DNA of 64,000 nt, taken from the NCBI RefSeq assembly GCF_004208415.1, contig NZ_CP035758.1, positions 2,790,001 through 2,854,000 on the forward strand, read 5' to 3'. This stretch comes from Ktedonosporobacter rubrisoli (lineage in GTDB: Bacteria > Chloroflexota > Ktedonobacteria > Ktedonobacterales > Ktedonobacteraceae). Both the position numbers and the translations under genes were made by a program. Below, one piece after another: positions 36,886 to 46,101 of the stretch. The notes beneath the pieces were generated by a model, which made no database searches, had not been told where the DNA came from, and saw nothing but the letters and a program-made list of their open reading frames with translations. The number at the start of each line of letters is the position of its first letter. The first letter of the stretch is position 1.

Positions 36886-38109
36886 ATGGAACAGATTACG
36901 CTTGGTGATTTATATGGACCTGAAACTATAAAGAATCCTTTTACCTTGAACAGGAAACTACGTGGGCGTAAGGAGCCACTGGTCCGCATCGAGGGGGTGC
37001 CCGAGATTGGCTTCGTCTGGCTTGCGGCAGACTACGAGGATGTCATAGCCATTCTCAGAGATCCGCGTTTTGTGAAGGATCGGCTGAAGTTTATGCCGCC
37101 CCAGAGCGGGCAGGATGCGGCTGCGGACGACGGAACCCCCAATGTGATGATGTGGTGGCGCAATATGCTCACCGTCGATCCGCCCGATCATACGCGCTTG
37201 CGGGGCCTGGTCTCCAAAGCATTTACACCACGTATGATCGAGCAACTGCGCCCACAAATTCAGCATATCACCGATGAGCTTCTAGATAAAGTGCAGCCAC
37301 AGGGCAAGATGGATCTCATTGCTGACTTTGCCTATCCCCTGCCTATGACGGTCATTTCGGATATGCTGGGCATTCCTGTGTCCGATCGTCAGCAGTTCCG
37401 CGATTGGAGCCGAACCCTGATGAGTATGACTACAACTCAGCAGGGGGCAGCGCCGGAACTCGCCGCTATTGTGGAAGTCTTTGTTAAGTATATCCAGGAT
37501 CTACTGGAAGCCAGGCGCGAACACCCCGGTACGGACCTGACGAGTGCTCTGATTCAGGCCCATGATCAGGGCGATTCGCTTAGCGAAACCGAGCTCATTT
37601 CAACGATCTGGCTGTTGATTTTGGCCGGGCACGAGACAACGGTGAGCCTGATTGGCAACGGCATGCTGTCCCTGTTTCAACATCCCGAGCAGCTAGATAT
37701 GCTGCGTAAGGACCCCACGAAGCTCCCGGCAGCAATTGAGGAACTCTTGCGCTATGCTGGTCCTATTCAGTTTGTGGAGCGCCTGGCGAATGAAGATGTC
37801 AAGCTTCACAACCAGGTCATCCACAGAGGGGAGATGGTGCTACTTTCGTTGTCTATGGCCAACCTTGATCCCCACCAGTTCTCCGGTCCAGAAAGCCTGA
37901 ATATCACGCGTGAAGAGAATAAGCAGCTGGCCTTTGGCAAGGGGATTCATGCTTGTTTGGGAGCGCCTCTGGCCCGACTGGAGGGACAGATCGCCATCGG
38001 AACCTTGCTCAAGCGCCTGCCAGGTATACGGCTGGCAATTGAGCCAGAGCAGGCAGTCTGGGCTCCTTCGCAATTCCGTGGCCTGGCAAGCTTGCCGGTA
38101 ACATTCTAG
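36886..38109 (+). CDS. Cytochrome P450 (bacterial class, CYP107-like)
   Basis: A 407-residue soluble haem monooxygenase. The I-helix oxygen motif is 'LLILAGHETTVSL' (~244-254), the ExxR of helix K is E286-R289 ('EELLRYAGPIQF'), and the haem loop is FGKGIHACLG (350-359) with Cys357 as ligand. It needs a ferredoxin and reductase not encoded nearby. Substrate unknown; such P450s commonly hydroxylate fatty acids, terpenes or macrolides. ATG 36886 has AAAGGGA upstream. The frame is open to 36835 from TTG, which is less likely. Confidence 0.93.
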   Translation: MEQITLGDLYGPETIKNPFTLNRKLRGRKEPLVRIEGVPEIGFVWLAADYEDVIAILRDPRFVKDRLKFMPPQSGQDAAADDGTPNVMMWWRNMLTVDPPDHTRLRGLVSKAFTPRMIEQLRPQIQHITDELLDKVQPQGKMDLIADFAYPLPMTVISDMLGIPVSDRQQFRDWSRTLMSMTTTQQGAAPELAAIVEVFVKYIQDLLEARREHPGTDLTSALIQAHDQGDSLSETELISTIWLLILAGHETTVSLIGNGMLSLFQHPEQLDMLRKDPTKLPAAIEELLRYAGPIQFVERLANEDVKLHNQVIHRGEMVLLSLSMANLDPHQFSGPESLNITREENKQLAFGKGIHACLGAPLARLEGQIAIGTLLKRLPGIRLAIEPEQAVWAPSQFRGLASLPVTF

Positions 38110-38193
38110 ACAAAACTTTGCTGCTCAGCAGTTAGGCGGGTTTGCTTGAAACTATCCTCTTGTCATCCCTGCCTCGTTGATGGCGTCCAATGA

Positions 38194-38223
38194 GAGACGG
38201 GAAAGTTCCCTCTTTCTCGTCTC
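38194..38223. terminator. Bidirectional hairpin between convergent P450 and cupin genes
   Basis: Stem GAGACG-g-GAAAG / CTTTC-t-CGTCTC (eleven pairs, one mismatch) with a 6-nt loop, in the gap between stops at 38109 and 38248. No T-tract. Confidence 0.5.
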
Positions 38224-38247
38224 CTCTGCAGAACATTGCTAGCTAGC

Positions 38248-38664
38248 TCAATGCGCCTTCTCAGCCTTGAAGGTATTAATGACTATCGCGTGGAGCTCTT
38301 CATCCTCGGTCCAGACGGTGTGCTCAAGGTAAGCTGGCCAGAGCACAACATCACCGGCTGCGATCTTGCGCGTTTCCCCGGCGGGACCCCCAATGCGCAC
38401 GGTTCCCTGACCCTTGATGACCAGGAAGAGGGTCGGGTGATCGGCGGCATGTTCTTCTATTGAGGCATGCGGATCAAAGTACATGGCCTCCACTTGAAGC
38501 TCCGCGTCCAGCCACAGGGGCATACCGTTGACGCGCCTGGCAAACTCTTCAAGCTTTTCCGGTGGGATTTGTCCGCGCCGGAGCTGAATAGGCACACCAT
38601 AGAGGCCGGGATGATTGCCAGAAATCTTGCTTTTGAGATCAGGGCCGAAACGTCGAATCTGCAT
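38248..38664 (-). CDS. Small cupin-domain protein
   Basis: A 138-residue single cupin. 'ELQVEAMYFDPHASIEEHAA' then 'DHPTLFLVIKGQGTVRI' is motif 1 (HxH-like His plus Glu region) and 'KIAAGDVVLWPAYLEHTVW' is motif 2 (PxxxxH). It probably binds a metal and may sense or process a small ligand; no enzyme activity can be named. TTAAGGAG precedes the ATG. It is convergent with the P450 gene. Confidence 0.85.
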   Translation of the reverse strand: MQIRRFGPDLKSKISGNHPGLYGVPIQLRRGQIPPEKLEEFARRVNGMPLWLDAELQVEAMYFDPHASIEEHAADHPTLFLVIKGQGTVRIGGPAGETRKIAAGDVVLWPAYLEHTVWTEDEELHAIVINTFKAEKAH

Positions 38665-38913
38665 GCGCTTGTCTCCTTAAATCTGCTCGCTCTTGGCGAT
38701 ATGAGATGAGGTTCTACCGGTTTTGCTGAAGCGAGGAACGTATGATGCTGCCTATCATACAGGAGAGGATGCAGAAAAACACTGGCCCTTAGCACGATGT
38801 TTTTTGGGCATTTATCCGCTATACTTGAAAAAGAAATAGAAAAATAAGATCTTCACACGGCTATCGTCTGCTATGCTTGCATGACAGGTATCAGAGCAGG
38901 CCTGAATGGCAGA

Positions 38914-39681
38914 CTAGCTCCGTTTCTGGCAGACGTAAATCATCTCACGAGAAGCTGCGGTAAGCGGCTCTTGTTGCCAACTTCCGTAGCATGAACGAAT
39001 CTGAAACCCGTTGTAGAAGAGTAGAGCTTCCATCTCTTGCGGAAAGACGTAGCGTAGTGCTGTGTGATACGTCTTCTTCTCTTGCAGGCCTTCGGGTTTG
39101 AGCCAGTATTCATTGAAGGTGTAGTATTGAATCTGCGTGAGCGGATCGTACTCTTGCTGCTCCCTGATAATATATTGCCTGCCATCGGGTTGTGTAAACT
39201 TCTGTGGCTCTGAAAAGCGAGTTTCAAAGAGATTGCGGGGCGAGGGATTACGTGTGCCAAAGAGAAAACTTCCTTGCGGTTGCAGATGCTCCCATACGCG
39301 AGCTAGCAAGGCTTCATGATCGGCTCGGCTGAGAAAGTGTTGGAAGGCATTTCCCAGCATATAAATAAAGGAAAATTGCTTTTGAAGCTGGAATGTGCGC
39401 GCATCCGCCACCACCCACTCAAGCGTGGCACCTTGCATGTGAGCCTTCTGCTTAGCCCGTTCAATCATCTCGGGGATGATATCTATTCCTGTGACCTGAA
39501 AACCAAGCTCTGCCATACGAATAGCCATCGTACCAGTGCCGCAGGCGAGATCAAGCAGCGGTCCACCTGACGACTGAGCCAGCTGGGCGGTCAAAGGATA
39601 ATCCGCGTCGTAGCCTCCCTCTTCCACATCATAGGCTTGCGCATCCCGATATCCTTCAAGATATTCTGAATAGTCAATCAT
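38914..39681 (-). CDS. Class I SAM-dependent methyltransferase
   Basis: A 255-residue protein. Motif I is 'GGPLLDLACGTGTMAIRMAE', then 'VTGIDIIPEMIERAKQKA' and 'LEWVVADARTFQLQKQFSFI', and 'LQPQGSFLFGTRNPSP' near motif III. The C-terminal part has an antiparallel beta-rich acceptor region ('QQEYDPLTQIQYYTFNEYW'). Acceptor unknown. ATG 39681 is chosen because AAGGGA precedes it and the SAM domain then has usual spacing. An extended -10 promoter lies about 55 bp upstream. Confidence 0.87.
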   Translation of the reverse strand: MIDYSEYLEGYRDAQAYDVEEGGYDADYPLTAQLAQSSGGPLLDLACGTGTMAIRMAELGFQVTGIDIIPEMIERAKQKAHMQGATLEWVVADARTFQLQKQFSFIYMLGNAFQHFLSRADHEALLARVWEHLQPQGSFLFGTRNPSPRNLFETRFSEPQKFTQPDGRQYIIREQQEYDPLTQIQYYTFNEYWLKPEGLQEKKTYHTALRYVFPQEMEALLFYNGFQIRSCYGSWQQEPLTAASREMIYVCQKRS

Positions 39682-39734
39682 GGCGGGTTGTCCCTTTCTG
39701 TCGCGCCTTGATTGCAATCACGTCCCTCATACGA

Positions 39735-39760
39735 AGTATAGCAGATGAGAAGCACTTTTC
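39735..39760 (-). promoter_or_regulatory. Extended -10 promoter for methyltransferase gene
   Basis: On the minus strand the sequence reads TGCTATACT (TGn plus a -10 box), preceded by AAAAGTGCTTCTCATC. Nearly the same block (AAAAAGCGCTTTTCATC then TGCTATACT) lies at 47248-47275 ahead of the gene at 47117. Confidence 0.5.
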
Positions 39761-39814
39761 CTCGAATATGCCAGGTTTCTGGGCCGAATCCCTCCTTCTC
39801 CCAAACTTCAGGGA

Positions 39815-41062
39815 CTACCCGACCCTTTCTTGATCCGCTGACATTGCAGACGGGCGTACAGCGTGCGTGGGTAGACGTCGTTCCAGCAGGAAAAGCGCGA
39901 AGCTAGCTACCAATAAGAGTAGAGCGGCGCTTAGCCAGGGCAAGCTTGTATTCATCGCGAAGAGCAGCGTAAACAGGCCTGGTGTCAGGATGCTTGCGAT
40001 GCTCCAAGCAAATTGAAATAGGGCTAGATAGCGGCCACGCAAAGCCTCTGGACTGGCTGCGGCGGCCAATGCATTGGAGGTCGGAGCATGCATTAGCTCC
40101 GCCAGGCTGTAGATGCAGGTGATGCCAAACAGATAGGGAATCAATACTACTGAAGGGATAGCCAGAGCTAGCGTGCAGAGTAGGCACCAGCCACTCCATA
40201 ATACGCCCGCTAACATCAGGATGCGTGTGCGGCGATATGGTTCGAGTAGCCGCACGATAAGTGTTTGTATGGTAGCAAGGAGCACAGTGTTGAAGGCAAA
40301 TATGGCTCCAACGACCCAGACAGGTACTTTCAATGCTTCCAGGTGGAGGGGGATGCCTATCCCAAGTAGCATGCTCCCTATGGCGAAAATAATATTCGTA
40401 GCGGTCAGGGCCAGAAAGGGCCAATCCTGTAAAACGAGGCGATAGCCTGTGGATTGTGGCTGGCTGCTGCTTTGCCGGCCCGGCTTGCGTAAGGAGAAGA
40501 GGAGTAGTAGCGCGGCTAGAAAGAAGCTGAGCGCATCGACTCCAACAATCAGGTGATAGCCGATGAGCCCGCTACTGGCTACCAGAAAGCCTGAGGCAAG
40601 TCCGCCTACGCCAATGCCGATGCTTTGAGCTGCTCCAGCCAATCCATACCAGCGATCCCGCTCTTCCTTTGTCGCAAGATCGGCAATAAGCACAAAATAG
40701 GATGACCAGAAGAGCCGTTGACCGATTAAGGCTAGCGAGGCGTAGACTACCAGGCTAAATATGTTGTTGACCAGCAGATAGCCGAGCACGCCGCAGCCTT
40801 GTAGCACTTGCGCAGCTATGACGATGTGCCTGGCACTGAAGCGATCTACCAACAGACCCGCCAGGAAAACGATTGGTATGGTGCAAATGGCGGCCGTGCT
40901 GAGTGCAAAACCAACATTAACCAGGGGCAAACTGGCGGCGACGTGGAAGTAAAGTAGCGAAAAAGGCACGAAGAGGCCGCTACCCAGTGCGTCTATGATG
41001 ATGGCGGCAAGAAAACCTTCGGCCCCTTTGGTACGGGGAAGTCCCAGGTGTTTTGCGATCAT
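39815..41062 (-). CDS. MFS transporter
   Basis: A 415-residue protein with about 12 membrane helices. MFS-type signatures are 'AGLLVDRFSARHIVIAAQVL' (motif A after helix 2) and the Gly-rich helix 5 region 'GAAQSIGIGVGGLASGFLVA'. The sequence 'FVPFSLLYFHVAASLPLVNV' at helix 1 resembles efflux proteins of the YfmO/EmrD kind. ATG 41062 follows AGAGAG. Cargo unknown; export of a drug or metabolite is the default guess. Confidence 0.88.
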   Translation of the reverse strand: MIAKHLGLPRTKGAEGFLAAIIIDALGSGLFVPFSLLYFHVAASLPLVNVGFALSTAAICTIPIVFLAGLLVDRFSARHIVIAAQVLQGCGVLGYLLVNNIFSLVVYASLALIGQRLFWSSYFVLIADLATKEERDRWYGLAGAAQSIGIGVGGLASGFLVASSGLIGYHLIVGVDALSFFLAALLLLFSLRKPGRQSSSQPQSTGYRLVLQDWPFLALTATNIIFAIGSMLLGIGIPLHLEALKVPVWVVGAIFAFNTVLLATIQTLIVRLLEPYRRTRILMLAGVLWSGWCLLCTLALAIPSVVLIPYLFGITCIYSLAELMHAPTSNALAAAASPEALRGRYLALFQFAWSIASILTPGLFTLLFAMNTSLPWLSAALLLLVASFALFLLERRLPTHAVRPSAMSADQERVG

Positions 41063-41382
41063 AATTGCTCTCTTTTCTTTACACAAATATCTTCTAGCTC
41101 TGGCCTGTCTTTGCCAGGCTCAAATCGGCAAGGCTCTACTATCGTACAAGGCAATCTGCGAAAAAACATCGTCCAAACGGTCGATGTGCATCCCTTGACA
41201 AAAGGCGTATACTAATAATGGAAAAGAGAGTCCTCTGCTTATCAGTTCCCCACAAGAATTGTACTATTTATAAATTTTTTTCCTCCAACCCCAGACTTAC
41301 CAGGCCATAAGTGTTATGGAGTCGGCTCGCTCTAGCTAGCGGTTTGCTATCTGCAGAAGTGATGAGGAGGGCGCAAGCCATT
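41063..41382. other. Intergenic gap, nothing recognised
   Basis: 320 bp between the MFS start and the end of the HAD gene. It is AT-rich with no supported gene or strong inverted repeat. Confidence 0.5.
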
Positions 41383-41943
41383 TCATGTTAAGAGTGTGGT
41401 GAGCGCCGAGGCGTGAACAAAGCGTGCGCCAGCGTTCAGGGCTGCCTCTTCGTCGGTGTCCATATCGCCCGCGTACTGCAGGTTTGCCGGGGCAATTTTC
41501 CATTCGGCCGCAGCCCGCAAGAGCATGCCCGGTCGCGGCTTGCGATATTCTGGCTCGATAAAGCTTACAGCATGGGCAAGCGACCCCTGTAAAGCTTGTT
41601 GCAGCTCCTGTTGGATCGCCAGTGCGCCCTCGTTCACTTCTTCTAAGGTGTTTCCTATAGTCATAATACGTGGGTCCCAGAGGGAGATGAGCCAGAGCGT
41701 GTGCGTAAGCTGCAGCTGCTGAGCGATGGAAAGCAGGTTTTGGGCCAGCTTGTGTATGGTTGGATATTTAGCCTGACCGGTAATAGCTTCCCAGAGTGGC
41801 CCGGCCTGGTTGGTCGCCACGCCGATATGCAGCCCGTCGCGGCTCTGCAGCTCCTGCAGGATGTTAGCGACACCGGGCAAGGGCTTGCGGGTAAATGATT
41901 CTACTAAGGTTCCGTCAAGATCGAATAGGATGCCTCTTTGCAT
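41383..41943 (-). CDS. HAD-superfamily hydrolase (HAD-IIIA-like)
   Basis: A 186-residue phosphatase-like protein. Motif I is 'GILFDLDGTLVESF' (DxD nucleophile pair), motif II 'LHIGVATNQAG' (Thr/Asn-Gln as in histidinol/GmhB-type members), 'EPEYRKPRPGMLLRAAAEW' gives the Lys, and motif IV is 'YAGDMDTDEEAALNAGARFV'. The layout resembles polynucleotide-phosphatase or GmhB-type enzymes, without the zinc-binding Cys cluster of GmhB. Substrate unknown. Confidence 0.88.
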   Translation of the reverse strand: MQRGILFDLDGTLVESFTRKPLPGVANILQELQSRDGLHIGVATNQAGPLWEAITGQAKYPTIHKLAQNLLSIAQQLQLTHTLWLISLWDPRIMTIGNTLEEVNEGALAIQQELQQALQGSLAHAVSFIEPEYRKPRPGMLLRAAAEWKIAPANLQYAGDMDTDEEAALNAGARFVHASALTTLLT

Positions 41944-42134
41944 AGTCTAGTCACCTTTTGCATACAATATCATTTGTGAGTGTTAGAACCTGGTATTATA
42001 TCACAGACTTTGTAGGTTCTATATGTTAGCATGGTAAAAGAGATCATTAGAGGTAAATAGGATAATTGTTAAGGAAATGATAAGAACAAACTTTGGGTGA
42101 AGACTAATAGGAATAATTGAGGGAGGGAGCTCAA

Positions 42135-42739
42135 TTGGATGAAGACATTCAATCCCCGATGAATGATAAATTAGAGTTCTGGTTTACATGTTTTTGCTGG
42201 CTCCATTTCTGGTTTTCTTCCTGGCGACAGGCTATGATATCTTCGATTACGACATTTTCTTAAAGCAGAGCAGCACGCGGGTTACAACTGGAAAAATCGT
42301 AGAAGTCATCGAATACAAAATGTCTGATGGTGGTGAGGATGATGAGGGTGTTGAAGTCAAAAATTGCTTCGTGATTTATCAATTTTCTATCCCTGATGGG
42401 CGGATGAGCAGAAATGCAATGAATCCTCACTGGTGCCCTTTCTATTATAATACCGGTGACACGGCACCTATCGCCTTCTCGATAAAGAACCCAAAAGACG
42501 TACGTATCATTCCTCGTGGAGGAATTTTCTGGGGCTGGTTTCTCTATTACTGGCCAGGGGTTGTCTTCATCTTAGTTATGGAAATTATAGGAGTGATATA
42601 TATCAAAATAAAAGATAAAATAGAGAAAAAAGGGAATGGAGAATCTCAGGGAGAAGCGAAGGATGTACGGAGAAAGAAAAAGCGGTATATGTTTCACCAG
42701 AAGCCGTTCAAGGGTCGTAAACGTAGGAAAAAGTATTGA
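42135..42739 (+). pseudogene. Small two-helix membrane protein, frame interrupted near its start
   Basis: The open frame from ATG 42188 encodes 183 residues: helix 'MFLLAPFLVFFLATGYDIFD', an extracytoplasmic stretch with conserved-looking Cys and aromatic residues, helix 'GWFLYYWPGVVFILVMEIIG', then a very basic tail. That ATG has no ribosome site. A strong one (GGGAGGGAG at 42121) precedes TTG 42135, whose frame reads 'DEDIQSPMNDKLEFWF' and then needs a one-base shift near 42180-42195 (by a T5 run) to join the helix. I infer an indel, though initiation at 42188 is possible. Family unknown (DUF3592-like at best). Confidence 0.5.
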
Positions 42740-42819
42740 GGCTATATCCTCTATCTCTCTATTTCTCAGCGATGCTTCTCAGGTGCGCCTCTTCCCAATA
42801 TATGCCGAATGCTAATGTA

Positions 42820-43134
42820 GGCTCGCTCAGGCCGGGTCAAGGTGCTCGACCAGCCAGTAGAGCAGGCCGGGTTTTCTAGCTTCCCCGAGTATGGCTGTGC
42901 GCAGGCCTGCGCTTAGCGAGAGCGCTATGGGCTCGCCGTGGGCCAGGGCTATGATCTTTATGCGCCGAGCATCGCAGCTTGCAGGGCACTACTTTGCACG
43001 AGGCCGCCTGTCATGCCTGCCTCTTCATTCCCGAAACTTCCTGCGAACGCGGCAACAAATACCTTGATCGTTCAGTGCTCGTGCCCACTATTGACCGCGA
43101 CCAGCTGGCCTTCTTTGCCGCCCTGGAAACATAG
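42820..43134 (+). pseudogene. C-terminal remnant of a DUF1998 protein (DrmB-like)
   Basis: The frame ending TAG at 43132-43134 reads 'LHEAACHACLFIPETSCE' then 'RGNKYLDRSVLVPTIDRDQ'. This is the hallmark of DUF1998/DrmB C-termini (ACHxCLxxPETSCExxNRxLDRxLLV). Upstream the match breaks up across frames with stops, and no start exists. DrmB is the DUF1998 component of DISARM phage-defence systems, but DUF1998 also occurs in other helicase-linked proteins, so only the domain is claimed. No helicase or methylase fragment was recognised beside it. Confidence 0.6.
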
Positions 43135-43202
43135 CGGACCTGCCTGATCGGTAGCCGGTAAAACCTGCTACAATACAAGAGAGCAATTTCTGAGGAGAAG
43201 CA

Positions 43203-43961
43203 ATGCAAAGATTATTTTGCCATACACATATTGTTCGCTATGATGAAAGCAATTGCGCTGGCGTCCTGACTCCCACGGCTTTTGTGCGCTACATGCAGGA
43301 TATTGCGGCCCGGGATGCTGAGGATGCCCAGTTGGGTGGGAATGGTTTTTGGATCGTCAAGCGTACGCATATTACCTTTAACGTGCCAGTGCCGATTCAC
43401 ACGAAGCTACTCTTGAAAACCTATGGCCTGGCCTTTACGCGCATCACGGCCCAGCGCGGCTATGAGGCCTATTTAGAGGCTGCGGAGTCGCCAATCATTT
43501 CGGCGCGCACTCTCTGGGTTTTTCTGGACCCGCGCGGTCGCCCTACGCGCCTGCCGGAGGATACGGCCCGGATCTGGCTCCCGGATGGTCCGCGGGAGCC
43601 GCAAGCTGAGGAGTCCTTCCCAGTTTTCCCGGATGGTGAGCCTGTGACTATGGGGGAAAGTGTGCGCTTCGCGGATATCGATATTATGCGCCATATGAAT
43701 AATGCGGCGGCTGTGGAGAAGCTGGATAATGCGGCCTGGGAGGCTTATGCGCGTGCCGGGATTACGCCTGATACGACGAGGTTCGATGCTCTGAGTTACG
43801 ATATTGAGTATTTGCATAGTCCGCGCTTTGGGGAGCCGTTGGTTATCCAGAGCTGGCTTGAGCCGGTGGTGGGTGAGGAGTGTGCTAGGTGGCAACAGGT
43901 TATGCAGGGGGATAAGGTGGTTGTGCGGGCGTTCTCGCGCTGGCGCGTGGACGCTGTATAG
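43203..43961 (+). CDS. Acyl-ACP thioesterase family protein
   Basis: A 252-residue double-hotdog protein of the plant-type acyl-ACP thioesterase family (PF01643). The first hotdog is about 1-130 ('VRYDESNCAGVLTPTAFVRY' and 'GGNGFWIVKRTHITFNVPVP'), and the second opens 'VRFADIDIMRHMNNAAAVEK', where D, H and N occupy the catalytic positions of the family. It would release free fatty acid from acyl-ACP in the cytosol. It is the only clearly intact gene in the surrounding decay zone. Its start is within 11 bp of a GAGGAG. Confidence 0.88.
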   Translation: MQRLFCHTHIVRYDESNCAGVLTPTAFVRYMQDIAARDAEDAQLGGNGFWIVKRTHITFNVPVPIHTKLLLKTYGLAFTRITAQRGYEAYLEAAESPIISARTLWVFLDPRGRPTRLPEDTARIWLPDGPREPQAEESFPVFPDGEPVTMGESVRFADIDIMRHMNNAAAVEKLDNAAWEAYARAGITPDTTRFDALSYDIEYLHSPRFGEPLVIQSWLEPVVGEECARWQQVMQGDKVVVRAFSRWRVDAV

Positions 43962-43996
43962 CTGGGGCCGCGATTTAACGGGGCGCGCGCCCCGTG

Positions 43997-44028
43997 CCCC
44001 CGGTTAAGGGCGAGCCCTTAACAATCCC
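43997..44028. repeat. Palindromic intergenic repeat, copy A
   Basis: CCCCGG followed by GTTAAGGG-CGAG-CCCTTAAC (perfect 8-bp stem) and AATCCC, right after the thioesterase gene. Related copies are at 47603-47634 and, inverted, at 47758-47789. A further shared block CATGCTCGCATA(G/C)AGATCATT occurs at 44218-44238 and 50102-50122. Confidence 0.7.
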
Positions 44029-44289
44029 TATTTTAGGGAGACAGAAAAGCCCTAACAATCCCAGGCGGGGAAAAAACCTCTTTTCAAGTACTTTTTGCTA
44101 TTAGAGCCTGAGAAGCTAGTTTTTGCAAGTATTCTGGCACATAGCCTCCAAATTTCCTTTGGCCCTTTTTCTGGCCCCCTTTTATCCTCATTCTTGCTCA
44201 CGACCGTCAACGCATTCCATGCTCGCATAGAGATCATTGGCCACTGTTCCAAACAGCCAGAAAAGTAGCGAAATGGGCCATGTCGCGCC

Positions 44290-45237
44290 TTATGAGGCTA
44301 GAAACTCTCTGGCGAAGCGCCGGAGCTGTTCGGGATCGCTGCGCGGGAAAAAGCCGAGCATCAGTTCCTGCACGCCAGCCGCCTCAAGCTCTGCTATCTG
44401 GCGGCGAACCGTAGTAGGACTGCCAATCAGCCCTTCTCTTGTCCGGCTATCACCAAAGGGGAACAGCTCGGCAAACTGAGCCTGCGCTTGCTCATCGGTC
44501 TCGGCCAGGGAACAGGGCACCATCATTGTGCGCTGAATGCTCTCATACACACGCCCCACCGTCTCACAGTGATGCTTAAGCACCTCATACTTGCGACGCA
44601 AGGTAGCAGGGTCGCCCCGGAAGTTACAGGCGTTGCCATACTGGGCAACCAGCTTGAGCGTAACTTGCTCGCCACCACCGCCGATCAGCAGGGGAATATG
44701 CGGTTTTTGCACGCCCTTGGGCTGATTAATTGCTCCATGCACCTGGTAATATTTGCCCTCAAAGGCAGCTTCCTCCTGCGTCCACATGGCCAGGAGCACT
44801 TGAAGCGCCTCACGCAGATGGCGCAGGCGGGTAGGCGCGTCGGGATACTCATAACCATATGCGCGATATTCCCACTCAGTCCAGCCGGCCCCGATGCCAA
44901 AGGTGAGGCGGCCATGCGAGAGCACATCGACAGTGCTGGCCATTTTGGCGAGGAGGGCAGGATTGCGAAACCCATTGCAGGTGACGAGCTGTCCCACGCG
45001 TATGCGCCTGGTGTCCCTTGCCAGTGCCGCCGTCGACGTCCAGGCCTCAAAGGCCACTTCTTGCGAGGCTTGAGGGAGCGTGGCCAGATGATCGATCAGC
45101 CATAGCGAGGAAAAGCCGAGCTCATCAGCCGTCTGTGCAATATGGGTAAGCATTTCATAGGCCTCTGTTGAGTCCTTGGTTGCCCTCATATCGCCCATTC
45201 AGGCTTGGGGAAGTAAGACGCCAAATTGTATGCTCAT
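44290..45237 (-). pseudogene. LLM-class F420-dependent oxidoreductase with in-frame TGA at codon 13
   Basis: A luciferase-like flavin/F420 oxidoreductase. A well-placed AAGGAG precedes ATG 45237, whose frame reads 'MSIQFGVLLPQA', then TGA (45199-45201), then 'MGDMRATKDSTEAYEML' and 290 further residues of normal family sequence ('LGFSSLWLIDHLATLP', 'TFGIGAGWTEWEYRAYGYEY', 'IPLLIGGGGEQVTLKLV'). Relatives have Trp in place of the stop (LPQGW), so TGG to TGA is likely. Because the sequence is TGAATG, re-initiation at 45198 could still give a protein missing strand 1. The gene follows a broken MarR gene closely, probably its regulator. Confidence 0.8.
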
Positions 45238-45266
45238 AAAAATAGTCTCCTTTTCAGCAAGAACAC

Positions 45267-45751
45267 TTATGCTTCGATATTGCTCAGGTGACGCAGGATA
45301 GGTACAGTTGCGCGCAACTGCATGAGCTCATCCGGGTCGAGATGACCAAGCAGGCTCTGGAAATGAGTAAGCCAGAACTCCTGATAAAGCGAGGCCACGC
45401 GCTGCCCGCGTTCCGTTAGCGAGACCTGTACAACCCTCCAATCCTGCTCATCGCGAACCCGCTCAATAAATCCCTGGGTTAGCAGGCGTTTCACCATAGC
45501 CGTGATGGCTGGTGGCGCCACCGCCAATTGTTCGGCCAGCTCTTGCATGGTGCAGCGCTGGCGCGCCAATAGTACGCGCAACAACTTGAACTGTCCCTTG
45601 GTGGCACGTAGCTCTATAATGTCGCGCCACTCGGGGCAAGATCGTCTGAGGCGCGAGGAATATCCGCGCGAATGTGATCCAACAAGCGAGGAATAATGTC
45701 AAATAAAGCGTCGGCGATATCTCGCGTATCGTTGGTGCCAGGCTCACTCAT
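45267..45751 (-). pseudogene. MarR-family regulator broken by a frameshift
   Basis: ATG 45751 has AGGATAAGGAT upstream and the frame reads 'MSEPGTNDTRDIADALFDII' and onward to a stop. From about 45631-45638 (a CCCC run) the sequence must shift one base to continue 'EWRDIIELRATKGQFKLLRV' into the open frame with the winged helix ('TMQELAEQLAVAPPAITAMV', 'GFIERVRDEQDWRVVQVSLT'). The joined product is a normal ~160-residue MarR protein. As written the gene is broken, unless the base count is a sequencing error. It lies 30 bp upstream of the LLM oxidoreductase gene on the same strand. Confidence 0.75.
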
Positions 45752-46044
45752 ATCCTTATCCTGCCTCTCTTTGTTAACGAGGTTAATACTTAAACAGATT
45801 ATTATTTAAACTGTTTAAGTAAATTGTAAGCGCTGATGTTCTTCTTGTCAAGCCGGGCAGTGTCTTTGCAGTGTGGCTTCATGCTCCTGCTTTGCCTATC
45901 AACTACTACAAAAGAGGAGGGATGTGAGGGTGATTTGTGCATTTGGGAACCTTGTGCCAGGCATTCGAGTTTGGGCCTGGCACAAGCTAGGCTGGCGAGT
46001 ATAGCTTGAGGTCGAGTTGTGGATCTTTTGGACAAGCTAGCAAA

Positions 46045-46083
46045 GGGAAAAGCTACGCCAGAATTGAGAGGATGAAAAGAGGG
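46045..46083. repeat. Long direct repeat, left copy
   Basis: GGGAAAAGCTACGCCAGAAT then TGAGAGGATGAAAAGAGGG. A near-identical copy lies at 47410-47449 in the same orientation. The two flank the unknown gene at 46102-47117. The rest of the 350-bp gap 45752-46101 shows no gene. Confidence 0.65.
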
Positions 46084-46101
46084 CTTCTTCTGAAGATGCT
46101 C

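Noticed and set aside
45802..46035. Small gene in the 45.8-46.0 kb gap
   Set aside because: 77 codons with no ribosome site and no resemblance to any family.
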